Source of the DNA: Streptococcus mitis bv. 2 str. SK95
GTDB taxonomy: Bacteria > Bacillota > Bacilli > Lactobacillales > Streptococcaceae
Direction of reading: 5' to 3'
NCBI RefSeq assembly: GCF_000222705.1
Contig: NZ_AFUB01000047.1
Location: forward strand, 1 to 34,038
DNA: 34,038 nucleotides
The translations under genes were made by a program, and so were the position numbers. This document shows, in pieces, positions 15,672-22,784 of the stretch. The notes beneath the pieces were generated by a model that was given only the letters and a program-made list of their open reading frames with translations, was not told where the DNA came from and did no database searches. The first letter of the stretch is position 1. Each line of letters begins with the position of its first letter.

Positions 15672-15896
15672 ATGCTGCTGCAACTGTTTTCTTTATATTT
15701 CGAGAGTTTGATCTTAACGACCATCCTGGTTGTAATTTTTTTGGGGATTTGGATTGGATTGAGAGCTATGTCTGGTGTGGACAAGACAGCCAAGGCTCGT
15801 CAAGCTCATCTCTATGATATGATTATGATTGGAGTTTTGGTCGTTCCGGTGTTATCCTTTGCCGTCATGAGTTTGCTCTTGGTTTTCAAGGCATAA
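15672..15896 (+). CDS. DUF4059 family small membrane protein
   Basis: A 74-residue protein with two hydrophobic segments (about residues 11-32 and 51-71) joined by a short charged loop, SGVDKTAKARQAHLYD. It matches the small streptococcal family DUF4059, of unknown function. Ribosome binding site GAGAGA. It lies between the ABC importer and trxB; trxB has its own promoter just after it, so co-expression with trxB is likely but not obligatory. The topology suggests a helical hairpin in the membrane. Confidence 0.85.
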   Translation: MLLQLFSLYFESLILTTILVVIFLGIWIGLRAMSGVDKTAKARQAHLYDMIMIGVLVVPVLSFAVMSLLLVFKA

Positions 15897-15899
15897 TCC

Positions 15900-15928
15900 T
15901 TGCGTGATTAGCAAGAATGAGTTAGAAT
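15900..15928 (+). promoter_or_regulatory. trxB promoter
   Basis: TTGCGT (15900-15905) and TAGAAT (15923-15928) with exactly 17-bp spacing, 33 bp before the trxB start. Confidence 0.65.
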
Positions 15929-15961
15929 AAAGATAGTTACAACAAGAAAGAAGGAATCAAA

Positions 15962-16873
15962 ATGTACGATACGATTATTATCGGTGCTGGACCTGCGGGA
16001 ATGACAGCTGCCTTATATGCCGCTCGAAGCAATCTGAAAGTGGCTTTGATTGAGGGTGGTCTGCCAGGTGGGCAAATGAACAACACATCTGATATTGAGA
16101 ACTATCCTGGATATGCCAATATCAGTGGACCTGAATTGGCAGAGAAGATGTTTGAACCTCTTGAAAATCTTGGAGTGGAGCATCTTTATGGTTATGTTGA
16201 AAATATTGAAGACCAAGGTGACTATAAGAAGGTAATCACTGATGATCAAGTTTACGAAACCCGTACTGTCATCGTGGCAACTGGGTCAAAACACCGTCTC
16301 TTGGGAGTTCCCGGAGAAGAAGAACTGAATAGTCGTGGTGTTTCCTATTGTGCGGTCTGTGATGGAGCTTTCTTCCGTGATCAAGACTTGCTCGTAGTCG
16401 GTGGTGGAGATTCAGCGGTAGAAGAAGCTCTATTCTTGACTCGCTTTGCCAAGACTGTTACCATTGTTCACCGTCGAGATGAACTTCGTGCTCAAAAAGT
16501 TTTGCAAGACCGTGCTTTTGCAAATGAGAAAGTCAACTTTATCTGGGATTCTGTCGTCAAGGAAATCAAAGGTGAAAACCGAGTAGAATCTGTCGTATTT
16601 GAAAATGTGAAAACGGGTCAAGTAACAGAGCAAGCCTTTGGAGGTGTCTTTATCTATGTTGGACTGGACCCTGTTAGTGATTTTGTTAAGGACTTGAATA
16701 TCCAAGACCAGTCAGGCTGGATTGTGACAGATAACCACATGAAAACTGCCGTTGACGGTATCTTTGCGGTTGGGGATGTTCGCCATAAAGACCTTCGCCA
16801 AGTCACAACAGCAGTTGGAGATGGGGCTATCGCGGGTCAAGAAGCCTATAAATTTATCACAGAACATAGTTAA
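15962..16873 (+). CDS. trxB: Thioredoxin-disulfide reductase
   Basis: A 303-residue low-Mr thioredoxin reductase that passes electrons from NADPH through FAD to thioredoxin, keeping cytosolic protein thiols reduced. It has the FAD fold IIIGAGPAGMTAALYAAR, the GGLPGGQMNNTSDIENYPG loop, the redox pair CAVC (Cys130/Cys133), the NADPH fold VVGGGDSAVEEALFLT with HRRDELRAQK for the 2'-phosphate, and the C-terminal GIFAVGDVRHKDLRQVTTA. Ribosome binding site AGAAAGGA. It has its own promoter and a strong terminator, so it can be monocistronic. Confidence 0.97.
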   Translation: MYDTIIIGAGPAGMTAALYAARSNLKVALIEGGLPGGQMNNTSDIENYPGYANISGPELAEKMFEPLENLGVEHLYGYVENIEDQGDYKKVITDDQVYETRTVIVATGSKHRLLGVPGEEELNSRGVSYCAVCDGAFFRDQDLLVVGGGDSAVEEALFLTRFAKTVTIVHRRDELRAQKVLQDRAFANEKVNFIWDSVVKEIKGENRVESVVFENVKTGQVTEQAFGGVFIYVGLDPVSDFVKDLNIQDQSGWIVTDNHMKTAVDGIFAVGDVRHKDLRQVTTAVGDGAIAGQEAYKFITEHS

Positions 16874-16874
16874 G

Positions 16875-16910
16875 AAAAAAGTTTCCAATCAAGTGATTGG
16901 AAACTTTTTT
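16875..16910. terminator. Bidirectional terminator between trxB and rlmB
   Basis: AAAAGTTTCCAATC pairs with GATTGGAAACTTTT around a 4-nt loop (16877-16908), with T-runs on both strands. It is shared by converging trxB and rlmB. Confidence 0.9.
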
Positions 16911-17638
16911 TATAGTCGGTTTCGGAAAACTTCGTACATGAGAATGGCTGCGGCAACACTAGCATTGAGGCTTTGAACATGTCCATTCATAGGAATGGTA
17001 ATCATTTCATCAACCTGTTTTTTGATGTTACTAGAGATGCCTTTTCCTTCATTTCCGATGATGAGGGCGATTTTCCCTTTTGTATTCCACTTGTGGCAAG
17101 GAGTACCGTTCATATCCGTTCCAAAGGTCCAGAATCCTTCATCCTTGAGTTTGTCTAGGGTTTGACTGAGGTTGGTCACTCGGGCAATCGGTACGTGCTC
17201 AATAGCACCTGTGGCCGTTTTGGCAACGACAGGAGTCACTCCGACAGCACGGTGCTTGGGAATGATGACACCTGAAACATTGGTCGCATCAGCAGTCCTT
17301 AAGATAGAACCTAGATTATGGGGGTCAGTTAATCCGTCCAGAATCAATAGAAGTGGATTTTCTTCTTGGCGTGTTTTGGCAAGGATGTGATCCAGCTCGC
17401 TATAGGCAAATTCAGAGACTCTTAGGACAAAGCCTTGGTGAACAGCGCCTTCGGTCATCTCAGATAGGGATTTTTTTGAGGTCCAAGAGATGGAGACTTT
17501 TTTCTCAGCAGCCAGTTCCTTGACTTTCTCAACATTCTTTCCCCTTAGATCTTCTTGGAGGTAGAGTTTGTTTCCTGTATTTGCAAGGAGGGCTTCAGTA
17601 ACGGCATGTACGCCATAGACGATATCATTTGTTTTCAT
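16910..17638 (-). CDS. rlmB: 23S rRNA 2'-O-methyltransferase (RlmB/TrmH group 3)
   Basis: A 242-residue SPOUT-family RNA 2'-O-ribose methyltransferase, in E. coli acting on G2251 of 23S rRNA with S-adenosylmethionine. It has an N-terminal substrate-binding domain (NDIVYGVHAVTEALLAN) and the trefoil-knot SAM domain with motifs DPHNLGSILRTADA, ALIIGNEGKGIS and QSLNASVAAAILMYEVFRNR. I start it at MKTNDIVYG (17638), the family N-terminus; the frame is open 11 codons further upstream but that stretch overlaps the promoter and a terminator. The -10 element lies only six nt before this ATG, so the message may be leaderless. Target position is assumed from the family. Confidence 0.93.
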   Translation of the reverse strand: MKTNDIVYGVHAVTEALLANTGNKLYLQEDLRGKNVEKVKELAAEKKVSISWTSKKSLSEMTEGAVHQGFVLRVSEFAYSELDHILAKTRQEENPLLLILDGLTDPHNLGSILRTADATNVSGVIIPKHRAVGVTPVVAKTATGAIEHVPIARVTNLSQTLDKLKDEGFWTFGTDMNGTPCHKWNTKGKIALIIGNEGKGISSNIKKQVDEMITIPMNGHVQSLNASVAAAILMYEVFRNRL

Positions 17639-17644
17639 GCCTCT

Positions 17645-17650
17645 ATTATA
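17645..17650 (-). promoter_or_regulatory. rlmB promoter -10, six bases from the start codon
   Basis: Extended -10 TGT-TATAAT on the minus strand; the nearest -35-like TTGCAA is at a short 15-bp spacing. Transcription would start at or next to the ATG at 17638. AGAGG lies between but would probably not be in the transcript. Confidence 0.55.
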
Positions 17651-17654
17651 ACAT

Positions 17655-17680
17655 AAAACCCCGTCTTGCAACGGGATTTT
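17655..17680 (-). terminator. def terminator
   Basis: On the minus strand, AAAATCCCG pairs with CGGGGTTTT with an 8-nt loop, directly after the def stop codon. The tail overlaps the rlmB promoter, so the end of one unit and the start of the next share about 30 bp. Confidence 0.75.
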
Positions 17681-17682
17681 CT

Positions 17683-18294
17683 TTATTCCAGAATTAGTAA
17701 ACCATCTTTAACAGCAAATGGGTCTTTCTCATTGATACGATCGTAAAACATGATTCCGTTTAGATGATCAATTTCATGTTGGACAACGATGGAGTTGTAT
17801 CCTTTGAGCTTGATACGGTGTTTTTCTCCGTCCTTGTCAAAGTAATCAACAGTGACACGGGCATGACGGATAACATAACCTGGCACGTTACGGTCGACAG
17901 ACAGACAACCTTCTCCTTCGCCAAGAGCAGCGTCTTGAACAGAGTGAGAGACGATTTTGGGATTGTACATAATAGCTTGCAAGTCGTAGGCTTCCTGTGG
18001 AGTTTCACCTTCTTCTACAATATTTGGGACCAAGACGGCAATAATGCGTTTTGAGATATCTAGCTGGGGAGCTGCAAGTCCAACACCACCACGCAAGCCC
18101 ATTTTCTCAGCCATAACAGGATCCTGAGAATGTTTGAGGAATTGCATCATTTTTTCACCAAGAATGATATCCTGATCAGACAAGGGGAAAGTGACTTCCT
18201 CAGCAACCGCGCGTAGAGTTGGGTTTCCCTCACGGATAATATCATTCATATCAATCAAATGAGCAGCTTTTGTAATACGTTCTATAGCAGACAT
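17683..18294 (-). CDS. def: Peptide deformylase
   Basis: A 203-residue metalloenzyme that removes the N-formyl group from nascent proteins at the ribosome. All three motifs are present: GVGLAAPQ (motif 1), EGCLSV (motif 2, metal-binding Cys) and HEIDHLNG (motif 3, two His ligands and catalytic Glu). The length and N-terminal extension ([20 protein letters not shown]) fit the type 2 enzymes of Gram-positive bacteria. I start it at [12 protein letters not shown] because AAGGAGAG precedes this ATG; the open frame extends 12 codons further without a ribosome binding site. It is followed by a terminator and then rlmB. Confidence 0.96.
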   Translation of the reverse strand: MSAIERITKAAHLIDMNDIIREGNPTLRAVAEEVTFPLSDQDIILGEKMMQFLKHSQDPVMAEKMGLRGGVGLAAPQLDISKRIIAVLVPNIVEEGETPQEAYDLQAIMYNPKIVSHSVQDAALGEGEGCLSVDRNVPGYVIRHARVTVDYFDKDGEKHRIKLKGYNSIVVQHEIDHLNGIMFYDRINEKDPFAVKDGLLILE

Positions 18295-18400
18295 TTTCTC
18301 TCCTTTCATTACTTCTACATGATAACACAAAATAGGCGAGAAAGAAAGTCGCAGAAGTTCTTAAAAAATAATATAATAAACGGTATTCCCCTTTTGTCTG

Positions 18401-18409
18401 TGGTATAAT
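18401..18409 (+). promoter_or_regulatory. Extended -10 promoter of the CapA-like gene
   Basis: TGG-TATAAT about 40 bp upstream of the start codon, with no recognisable -35 hexamer at normal spacing. Confidence 0.55.
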
Positions 18410-18449
18410 AAAAGGAAAGACTTGCATAAGAAAGCAAAGGGGAATAAGA

Positions 18450-19760
18450 ATGGAAAAGCGAAAAGATAGACAATCTCATGGTCCTATTTTTGGATTGTTG
18501 AAGACTAGTATTGGTTTCTTTAGGAATTATAAATCTTGGACCAATGCCCAGTTTATTACAGTGTTGTTGCTGGCAGTTGCCTTGTCCATGGGGCTGAACT
18601 TGTTAGTTCGAGCAGTACAAGGCAACAAGGGAACGAATCCAGTTGATTCTGCAAGTACTTCTAGTCAATTCAAGGAAAATGATTCTGACGAAAAGACAGC
18701 TCGTATCATGGCAAATGGTGACCTTCTCTACCATATCCCTATCTACCGAACAGCTCTAAAAGAAGACGGAACCTATGATTTCCACGAAAATTTTGAATAT
18801 GTAAAACCCTGGCTCAAGCAAGCGGATTTAGTGCTTGGTGACTTTGAAGGAACTGTGAACAAGGACCACTACTTGGCAGGTTATCCTCTCTTTAATGCAC
18901 CTGGAGAAGTCATGGATGCTATCAAGGATGCAGGCTACCAAGTTCTAGACTTGGCTCACAACCACATCTTGGATTCTCAGATAGAGGGAGTGGTCTCAAC
19001 GGCTCAAGCTATTGAAAAGGCTGGAATGACACCCATCGGAGTCTACACACATGAATCCCGTGACCAAGCCCCTATAGTCATCAAGGAAGTCAATGGAATC
19101 AAGGTAGCTCTCTTGGCCTATTCCTATGGCTTTAATGGTATTGAACAATCCATTTCCCAAGAGGACTATAATCGCTATCTTTCTGACTTAAACGAAGAAA
19201 AGATGAAGGCAGAAATCGAGCGTGCAGAGAAAGAAGCGGATATCACTGTCATCATGCCTCAGATGGGAATTGAGTACCAGCTAGAACCGACGGAAGAACA
19301 GAAAACACTGTACCACAAGATGATTGACTGGGGAGCTGATATTATCTTTGGAGGCCATCCTCATGTCGTTGAACCTGCTGAAACGGTTGAAAAAGATGGT
19401 GACAAAAAATTGATTATCTATTCCATGGGGAATTTCCTTTCAAATCAGCGCATTGAAACCATGCAAGATGAGGAAAATGCCAAGTGGACGGAGCGCGGTG
19501 TTCTCATGGATGTGACTATTAAGAAAAAAGATGGCAAGACAAGGATTGAAACGGCCAAAGCGCATCCGACTTGGGTCAATCGGACGCCTAAAGGAACATA
19601 CTCTCCAGAAGGCTATCCGCTCTTCCTCTATCAGACCTATATCCTAGAAGACTTCATCGAGGGAGGCAGTTACCGTGACAAGTTGGATGAGGCGACCAAG
19701 GAACGAATTGACACAGCTTATAAAGAAATGAATGAACATGTAGGATTGAAGTGGGACTAG
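18450..19760 (+). CDS. CapA/PgsA-like membrane-anchored metallophosphatase-fold protein
   Basis: A 436-residue protein with a basic cytoplasmic lead, one transmembrane segment (about residues 32-50, FITVLLLAVALSMGLNLLV) and an external PGA_cap (CapA/PgsA) domain. The domain has the calcineurin-like phosphoesterase motifs: MANGDLLYH, LGDFEGTVN, LDLAHNHILDS, IFGGHPHVVEP and IYSMGNFLSN. In Bacillus, CapA/PgsA takes part in poly-gamma-glutamate synthesis and export, but no pgsB/pgsC partners are here, so that product is not implied. Ribosome binding site AAAGGGG. The HAD gene starts 21 nt after it and the SGNH hydrolase follows, so an envelope-linked operon is possible. Confidence 0.88.
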   Translation: MEKRKDRQSHGPIFGLLKTSIGFFRNYKSWTNAQFITVLLLAVALSMGLNLLVRAVQGNKGTNPVDSASTSSQFKENDSDEKTARIMANGDLLYHIPIYRTALKEDGTYDFHENFEYVKPWLKQADLVLGDFEGTVNKDHYLAGYPLFNAPGEVMDAIKDAGYQVLDLAHNHILDSQIEGVVSTAQAIEKAGMTPIGVYTHESRDQAPIVIKEVNGIKVALLAYSYGFNGIEQSISQEDYNRYLSDLNEEKMKAEIERAEKEADITVIMPQMGIEYQLEPTEEQKTLYHKMIDWGADIIFGGHPHVVEPAETVEKDGDKKLIIYSMGNFLSNQRIETMQDEENAKWTERGVLMDVTIKKKDGKTRIETAKAHPTWVNRTPKGTYSPEGYPLFLYQTYILEDFIEGGSYRDKLDEATKERIDTAYKEMNEHVGLKWD

Positions 19761-19781
19761 CTTGAATCCAGAGGAAGTAAA

Positions 19782-20609
19782 ATGACGATTAAGATTATTG
19801 CGACAGATATGGATGGAACCTTGCTGGATCCGAGAGGTCAGCTGGATCTGCCCCGCTTGGAAAAGATCTTAGATCAGCTGGATCAAAGGGATATCCGTTT
19901 TGTCATTGCGACGGGGAATGAAGTTCATCGTATGAGAGAACTATTGGGACACTTGGCTGAACGAGTGATCCTAGTAGTTGCCAATGGGGCGCGTATTTTT
20001 GAAAACAATGAACTGATTCAAGCGCAGACCTGGGATGATGCTATGGTTGACAAGGCTTTAGTTCATTTTAAAGGGAGGGAGTGTCGAGATCAGTTCGTCG
20101 TCACTAGTATGAATGGGAGTTTTGTCAAGAAAGGGACTGTTTTTACAGACCTAGAAAAATTTATGACACCAGAGATGATTGAAAGGCTCTATCAACGAAT
20201 GAATTTTGTGGAAGAGTTACAAGCTGATCTCTTTGGTGGAGTGCTTAAAATGAGCATGGTCGTTGGTGAAGAACGATCGAGTTCTGTTTTGCAGGAAATT
20301 AATGACCTCTTTGATGGGCGTGTAAGAGCTGTTTCCAGCGGTTATGGTTGCATTGACATCCTCCAAGCCGGGATTCATAAAGCATGGGGATTGGAAGAAT
20401 TACTCAAGCGCTGGAATTTGAAATCTGAACAAATCATGGCTTTTGGTGATAGCGAAAATGATGTTGAGATGTTGGAGATGGCTAGAATTGCCTATGCTAT
20501 GGAAAATGCTGATGATGAAGCCAAGGCAGTTGCAACTGCCCTAGCTCCAGCTAACAGCCAGGGGGGCGTTTATCAGGTCCTAGAAAATTGGTTAGAGAAA
20601 GAGGGATAA
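19782..20609 (+). CDS. HAD superfamily (Cof-type) sugar-phosphatase-like hydrolase
   Basis: A 275-residue cytoplasmic phosphatase of the Cof/YidA subfamily (HAD IIB). It contains motif I DMDGTLLD with the nucleophile Asp near residue 8, motif II VIATGNE, a lysine in the IHKAWGLEELLK region and motif III/IV FGDSENDVEML. The C2 cap lies between. Such proteins dephosphorylate sugar phosphates or flavin phosphates; the substrate here is unknown. Ribosome binding site GAGGAAG. It ends one base before the GTG start of the SGNH hydrolase, so the two are coupled. Confidence 0.93.
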   Translation: MTIKIIATDMDGTLLDPRGQLDLPRLEKILDQLDQRDIRFVIATGNEVHRMRELLGHLAERVILVVANGARIFENNELIQAQTWDDAMVDKALVHFKGRECRDQFVVTSMNGSFVKKGTVFTDLEKFMTPEMIERLYQRMNFVEELQADLFGGVLKMSMVVGEERSSSVLQEINDLFDGRVRAVSSGYGCIDILQAGIHKAWGLEELLKRWNLKSEQIMAFGDSENDVEMLEMARIAYAMENADDEAKAVATALAPANSQGGVYQVLENWLEKEG

Positions 20610-20610
20610 G

Positions 20611-21246
20611 GTGGCAGTACAGTTATTAGAAAATTGGCTCTTAAAGGAGCAGGAAAAGATTCAAACCAAGTATCGTGAATTGAATCAAGCTTCTGTTATA
20701 GAGCCAGATATCATCTTTATCGGAGATTCAATTGTAGAATACTACCCTTTGCAAGAGTTACTTGGGACTGCAAAGACGATTGTTAATCGTGGCATCCGAG
20801 GTTACCAGACGGGACTTCTATTAGACAATCTTGATGCCCATCTTTATGGTGATGCTGTGGATCAAATTGTTCTCTTAATTGGAACAAATGATATCGGAAA
20901 AGATATTCCCATGAATGAAGCCTTGGATAATCTTGAACGTGTAATCCAATCGATTGCCCGAGATTATCCGCTGTCACAAATAAAGCTTGTTTCTATTCTG
21001 CCAGTTAATGAAGGCGAAGAATACAAGCAGACAGTTTATATTCGTACCAATGAAAAGATTAGAGAATGGAATCAAGCCTATGAGGCTCTAGCCTCCGCCT
21101 ATGTGCAAGTAGATTTTGTGCCGATTTATGATAGTTTGACAGATTCAGAAGGACAACTTCAATCAGCCTATACAACGGATGGCCTCCATCTAAGTGTCGC
21201 AGGTTATCAGGCCTTATCGGAAGCCTTAAAAGAGTATCTTTTCTAA
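20611..21246 (+). CDS. SGNH/GDSL-type esterase
   Basis: A 211-residue hydrolase of the SGNH family, similar to platelet-activating-factor acetylhydrolase-like proteins. Catalytic blocks are FIGDSIVEYYP (block I Ser), NRGIRGYQ (block II Gly), LLIGTNDIGK (block III Asn) and TTDGLHLSVAGY (block V Asp-x-x-His). No signal peptide is seen, so it should be cytoplasmic. The start is GTG, one base after the HAD stop, with GAGG as ribosome binding site inside the previous gene. Its first residues (LLENWLLKEQ) resemble the last of the HAD protein (LENWLEKEG). Substrate unknown. Confidence 0.92.
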   Translation: MAVQLLENWLLKEQEKIQTKYRELNQASVIEPDIIFIGDSIVEYYPLQELLGTAKTIVNRGIRGYQTGLLLDNLDAHLYGDAVDQIVLLIGTNDIGKDIPMNEALDNLERVIQSIARDYPLSQIKLVSILPVNEGEEYKQTVYIRTNEKIREWNQAYEALASAYVQVDFVPIYDSLTDSEGQLQSAYTTDGLHLSVAGYQALSEALKEYLF

Positions 21247-21261
21247 AGAGGCGGCTTGATT

Positions 21262-21290
21262 TTGCATTTTTTATGAAGATAGGTTATAAT
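21262..21290 (+). promoter_or_regulatory. ssrA promoter
   Basis: TTGCAT (21262-21267) and TATAAT (21285-21290) with 17-bp spacing. Transcription would start near 21297, about ten bases before the mature tmRNA 5' end, leaving a short leader for RNase P to remove. Confidence 0.75.
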
Positions 21291-21306
21291 GGTTCTATCG
21301 TCTTTT

Positions 21307-21651
21307 GGGGTCGTTACGGATTCGACAGGCATTATGAGGCATATTTTGCAACCCGTGTGGCGACGTAAACGCTCAGTTAAATATAACTGCAAAAAATAAC
21401 ACTTCTTACGCTTTAGCTGCCTAAAAACCAGCAGGCGTGACCTGATTTGGATTGCTCGTGTTCAATGACAGGTCTTATGATTAGCGAGATACGATTAAGT
21501 CTTGTCTAGCGACTTGATAAGAGATTAATAGACTCGCAGTTTCTAGGCTTGAGTTATGTGTCGAGGGACTGTTAAAACAATACATAACCTATGGTTGTAG
21601 ACAAATATGTTGGCAGGTGTTTGGACGTGGGTTCGACTCCCACCGGCTCCA
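21307..21651 (+). ncRNA. ssrA: Transfer-messenger RNA (tmRNA)
   Basis: tmRNA rescues stalled ribosomes and tags incomplete proteins for degradation. The tRNA-like ends pair: 5' GGGGTCG (21307-21313) with 3' CGGCTCC (21644-21650), followed by discriminator A; CCA is not encoded. The T-arm GGTTCGACTCC is present near the 3' end. The tag reading frame starts at GCA (21389) and encodes AKNNTSYALAA then TAA (21422-21424), the tag known from pneumococcus and close relatives. Total length of about 345 nt is normal. The gene has its own promoter and terminator. Confidence 0.97.
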
Positions 21652-21672
21652 TTATTCTTTCGCTAAACTTGG

Positions 21673-21704
21673 AAAAACGTTGTTAAATCAACGTTTTTTA
21701 TTTT
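21673..21704 (+). terminator. ssrA terminator
   Basis: AAAAACGTTG (21673-21682) and CAACGTTTTT (21689-21698) form a perfect 10-bp stem with a 6-nt loop, followed by a T-rich tail. Confidence 0.88.
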
Positions 21705-21747
21705 TGTCTTTGGTATTCCTTGGGATTCTTTTTTAAAAAAGGGATAC

Positions 21748-21776
21748 AAAAAGGATACAACGTTTTTGTCGTATCC
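21748..21776 (-). terminator. tRNA-Ser terminator
   Basis: On the minus strand, GGATACGAC, a 6-nt loop and GTTGTATCC form a 9-bp stem (one G-T pair) at 21753-21776, followed by TTTTT. It lies 19 bp beyond the tRNA-Ser 3' end. A second GGATAC copy at 21742 gives an alternative, longer stem. Confidence 0.7.
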
Positions 21777-21794
21777 CAAAATATGTTTTTTCTA

Positions 21795-21882
21795 CGGAAG
21801 ACATGGGATTCGAACCCACGCACGCTATTACACGCCTACCGCGTTTCCAACACGGCCTCTTAAGCCTCTTGAGTAATCTTCC
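21795..21882 (-). tRNA. tRNA-Ser (anticodon GGA)
   Basis: An 88-nt class II tRNA on the minus strand. The acceptor GGAAGAT pairs with GTCTTCC plus discriminator G. The anticodon arm CCGTG-TTGGAAA-CGCGG gives anticodon GGA (plus-strand 21846-21848), which reads UCC/UCU serine codons. A long variable arm, as expected for Ser, precedes the T-arm GTGGGTTCGAATCCCAT. CCA is not encoded. Confidence 0.95.
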
Positions 21883-21897
21883 AATACTTACTCAAAT

Positions 21898-21926
21898 AGT
21901 CTACCATAAAGCCACTTATCTTGCAA
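21898..21926 (-). promoter_or_regulatory. tRNA-Ser promoter
   Basis: On the minus strand, TTGCAA (21921-21926) and TAGACT (21898-21903) with 17-bp spacing, 15 bp before the mature tRNA 5' end. Confidence 0.6.
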
Positions 21927-21983
21927 TAAAAATGTTGGAATTGGCAAAAATGATAGTTTTTGAAAGAAAGTGATAAAAAATGC

Positions 21984-22031
21984 TTGACTTTGATAGAAAT
22001 TGTGTTAGAATGAATAGTGTAAACGATAACA
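21984..22031 (+). promoter_or_regulatory. fruRKA promoter with cre-like site
   Basis: TTGACT (21984-21989) and TAGAAT (22006-22011) with 16-bp spacing. Directly downstream, gTGTAAACGATAACA (22017-22031) matches the CcpA cre consensus at all but the first base and covers the predicted transcription start, the expected position for catabolite repression of a fructose operon. It also adjoins the ribosome binding site AGGAGGTG. The FruR operator itself was not identified. Confidence 0.7.
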
Positions 22032-22043
22032 GGAGGTGATTTG

Positions 22044-22784
22044 GTGTTAAAAACTGAGCGGAAGCAACTGATTTTAGAGGAGTTAAATCAACATCATGTA
22101 GTTTCCCTAGAAAAATTGGTTAGTCTATTAGAAACATCAGAATCAACGGTACGAAGAGATTTGGATGAGTTGGAAGCAGAAAATAAACTTCGCCGTGTGC
22201 ATGGTGGAGCAGAATTGCCCCACTCCTTGCAGGAAGAAGAAACTATTCAAGAAAAATCTGTCAAAAACCTTCAAGAGAAGAAGTTACTGGCTCAGAAAGC
22301 AGCCTCTCTTATCAAGGAAAAAGACGTTATCTTTATCGATGCTGGAACAACAACTGCTTTTTTAATCAAGGAATTGGTTAATAAGAATATCACAGTTGTC
22401 ACCAACTCCATTCATCATGCGGTTCAGTTGGTTGAAAAGCAGATTCCAACTGTCATGGTTGGAGGTAGTGTCAAGATGGCGACAGATGCATGTATCGGGG
22501 GCGTTGCTCTTAACCAGATTAACCAATTGCACTTTGACCGTGCTTTTATCGGGATGAATGGTGTGGACGATGGTTATTATACGACTCCAGATATGGAGGA
22601 GGGAGCTGTTAAGCGTGCTATTTTGGAGAATGCCAAACAGACCTACGTCTTGGTGGATTCGTCCAAAATTGGACAAACTTGCTTTGCCAAGGTAGCACCA
22701 CTTAAACGCGCTATTGTCATCACAAGTCAAGGGCATGAGCTCTTGCAGGCTATTAAGAAGAAAACGGAGGTAATAGAAGTATGA
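22044..22784 (+). CDS. fruR: DeoR family fructose operon transcriptional repressor
   Basis: A 246-residue DeoR/FruR-type regulator. The N-terminal winged helix-turn-helix (RKQLILEELNQHHVVSLEKL, then TSESTVRRDLDELEAENKL) binds DNA. The C-terminal DeoR sensor domain (about 75-230; DVIFIDAGTTTAFLIKEL, FIGMNGVDDGYYTTPDMEEG) should sense fructose 1-phosphate or a related sugar phosphate. I choose the GTG at 22044 because it lies 7 nt from AGGAGG and gives the usual MLKTERKQ N-terminus; a TTG one codon earlier is too close. The stop overlaps fruK by 4 nt. It controls its own operon with fruK and fruA. Confidence 0.95.
   Translation: MLKTERKQLILEELNQHHVVSLEKLVSLLETSESTVRRDLDELEAENKLRRVHGGAELPHSLQEEETIQEKSVKNLQEKKLLAQKAASLIKEKDVIFIDAGTTTAFLIKELVNKNITVVTNSIHHAVQLVEKQIPTVMVGGSVKMATDACIGGVALNQINQLHFDRAFIGMNGVDDGYYTTPDMEEGAVKRAILENAKQTYVLVDSSKIGQTCFAKVAPLKRAIVITSQGHELLQAIKKKTEVIEV

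Noticed and set aside
21740-21780. GGATACAAAAAGGATACAA repeat beside ssrA as an integration (att) scar
   Set aside because: The repeat is explained by the tRNA-Ser terminator on the minus strand. No integrase remnant or duplicate of the ssrA 3' end was found nearby.
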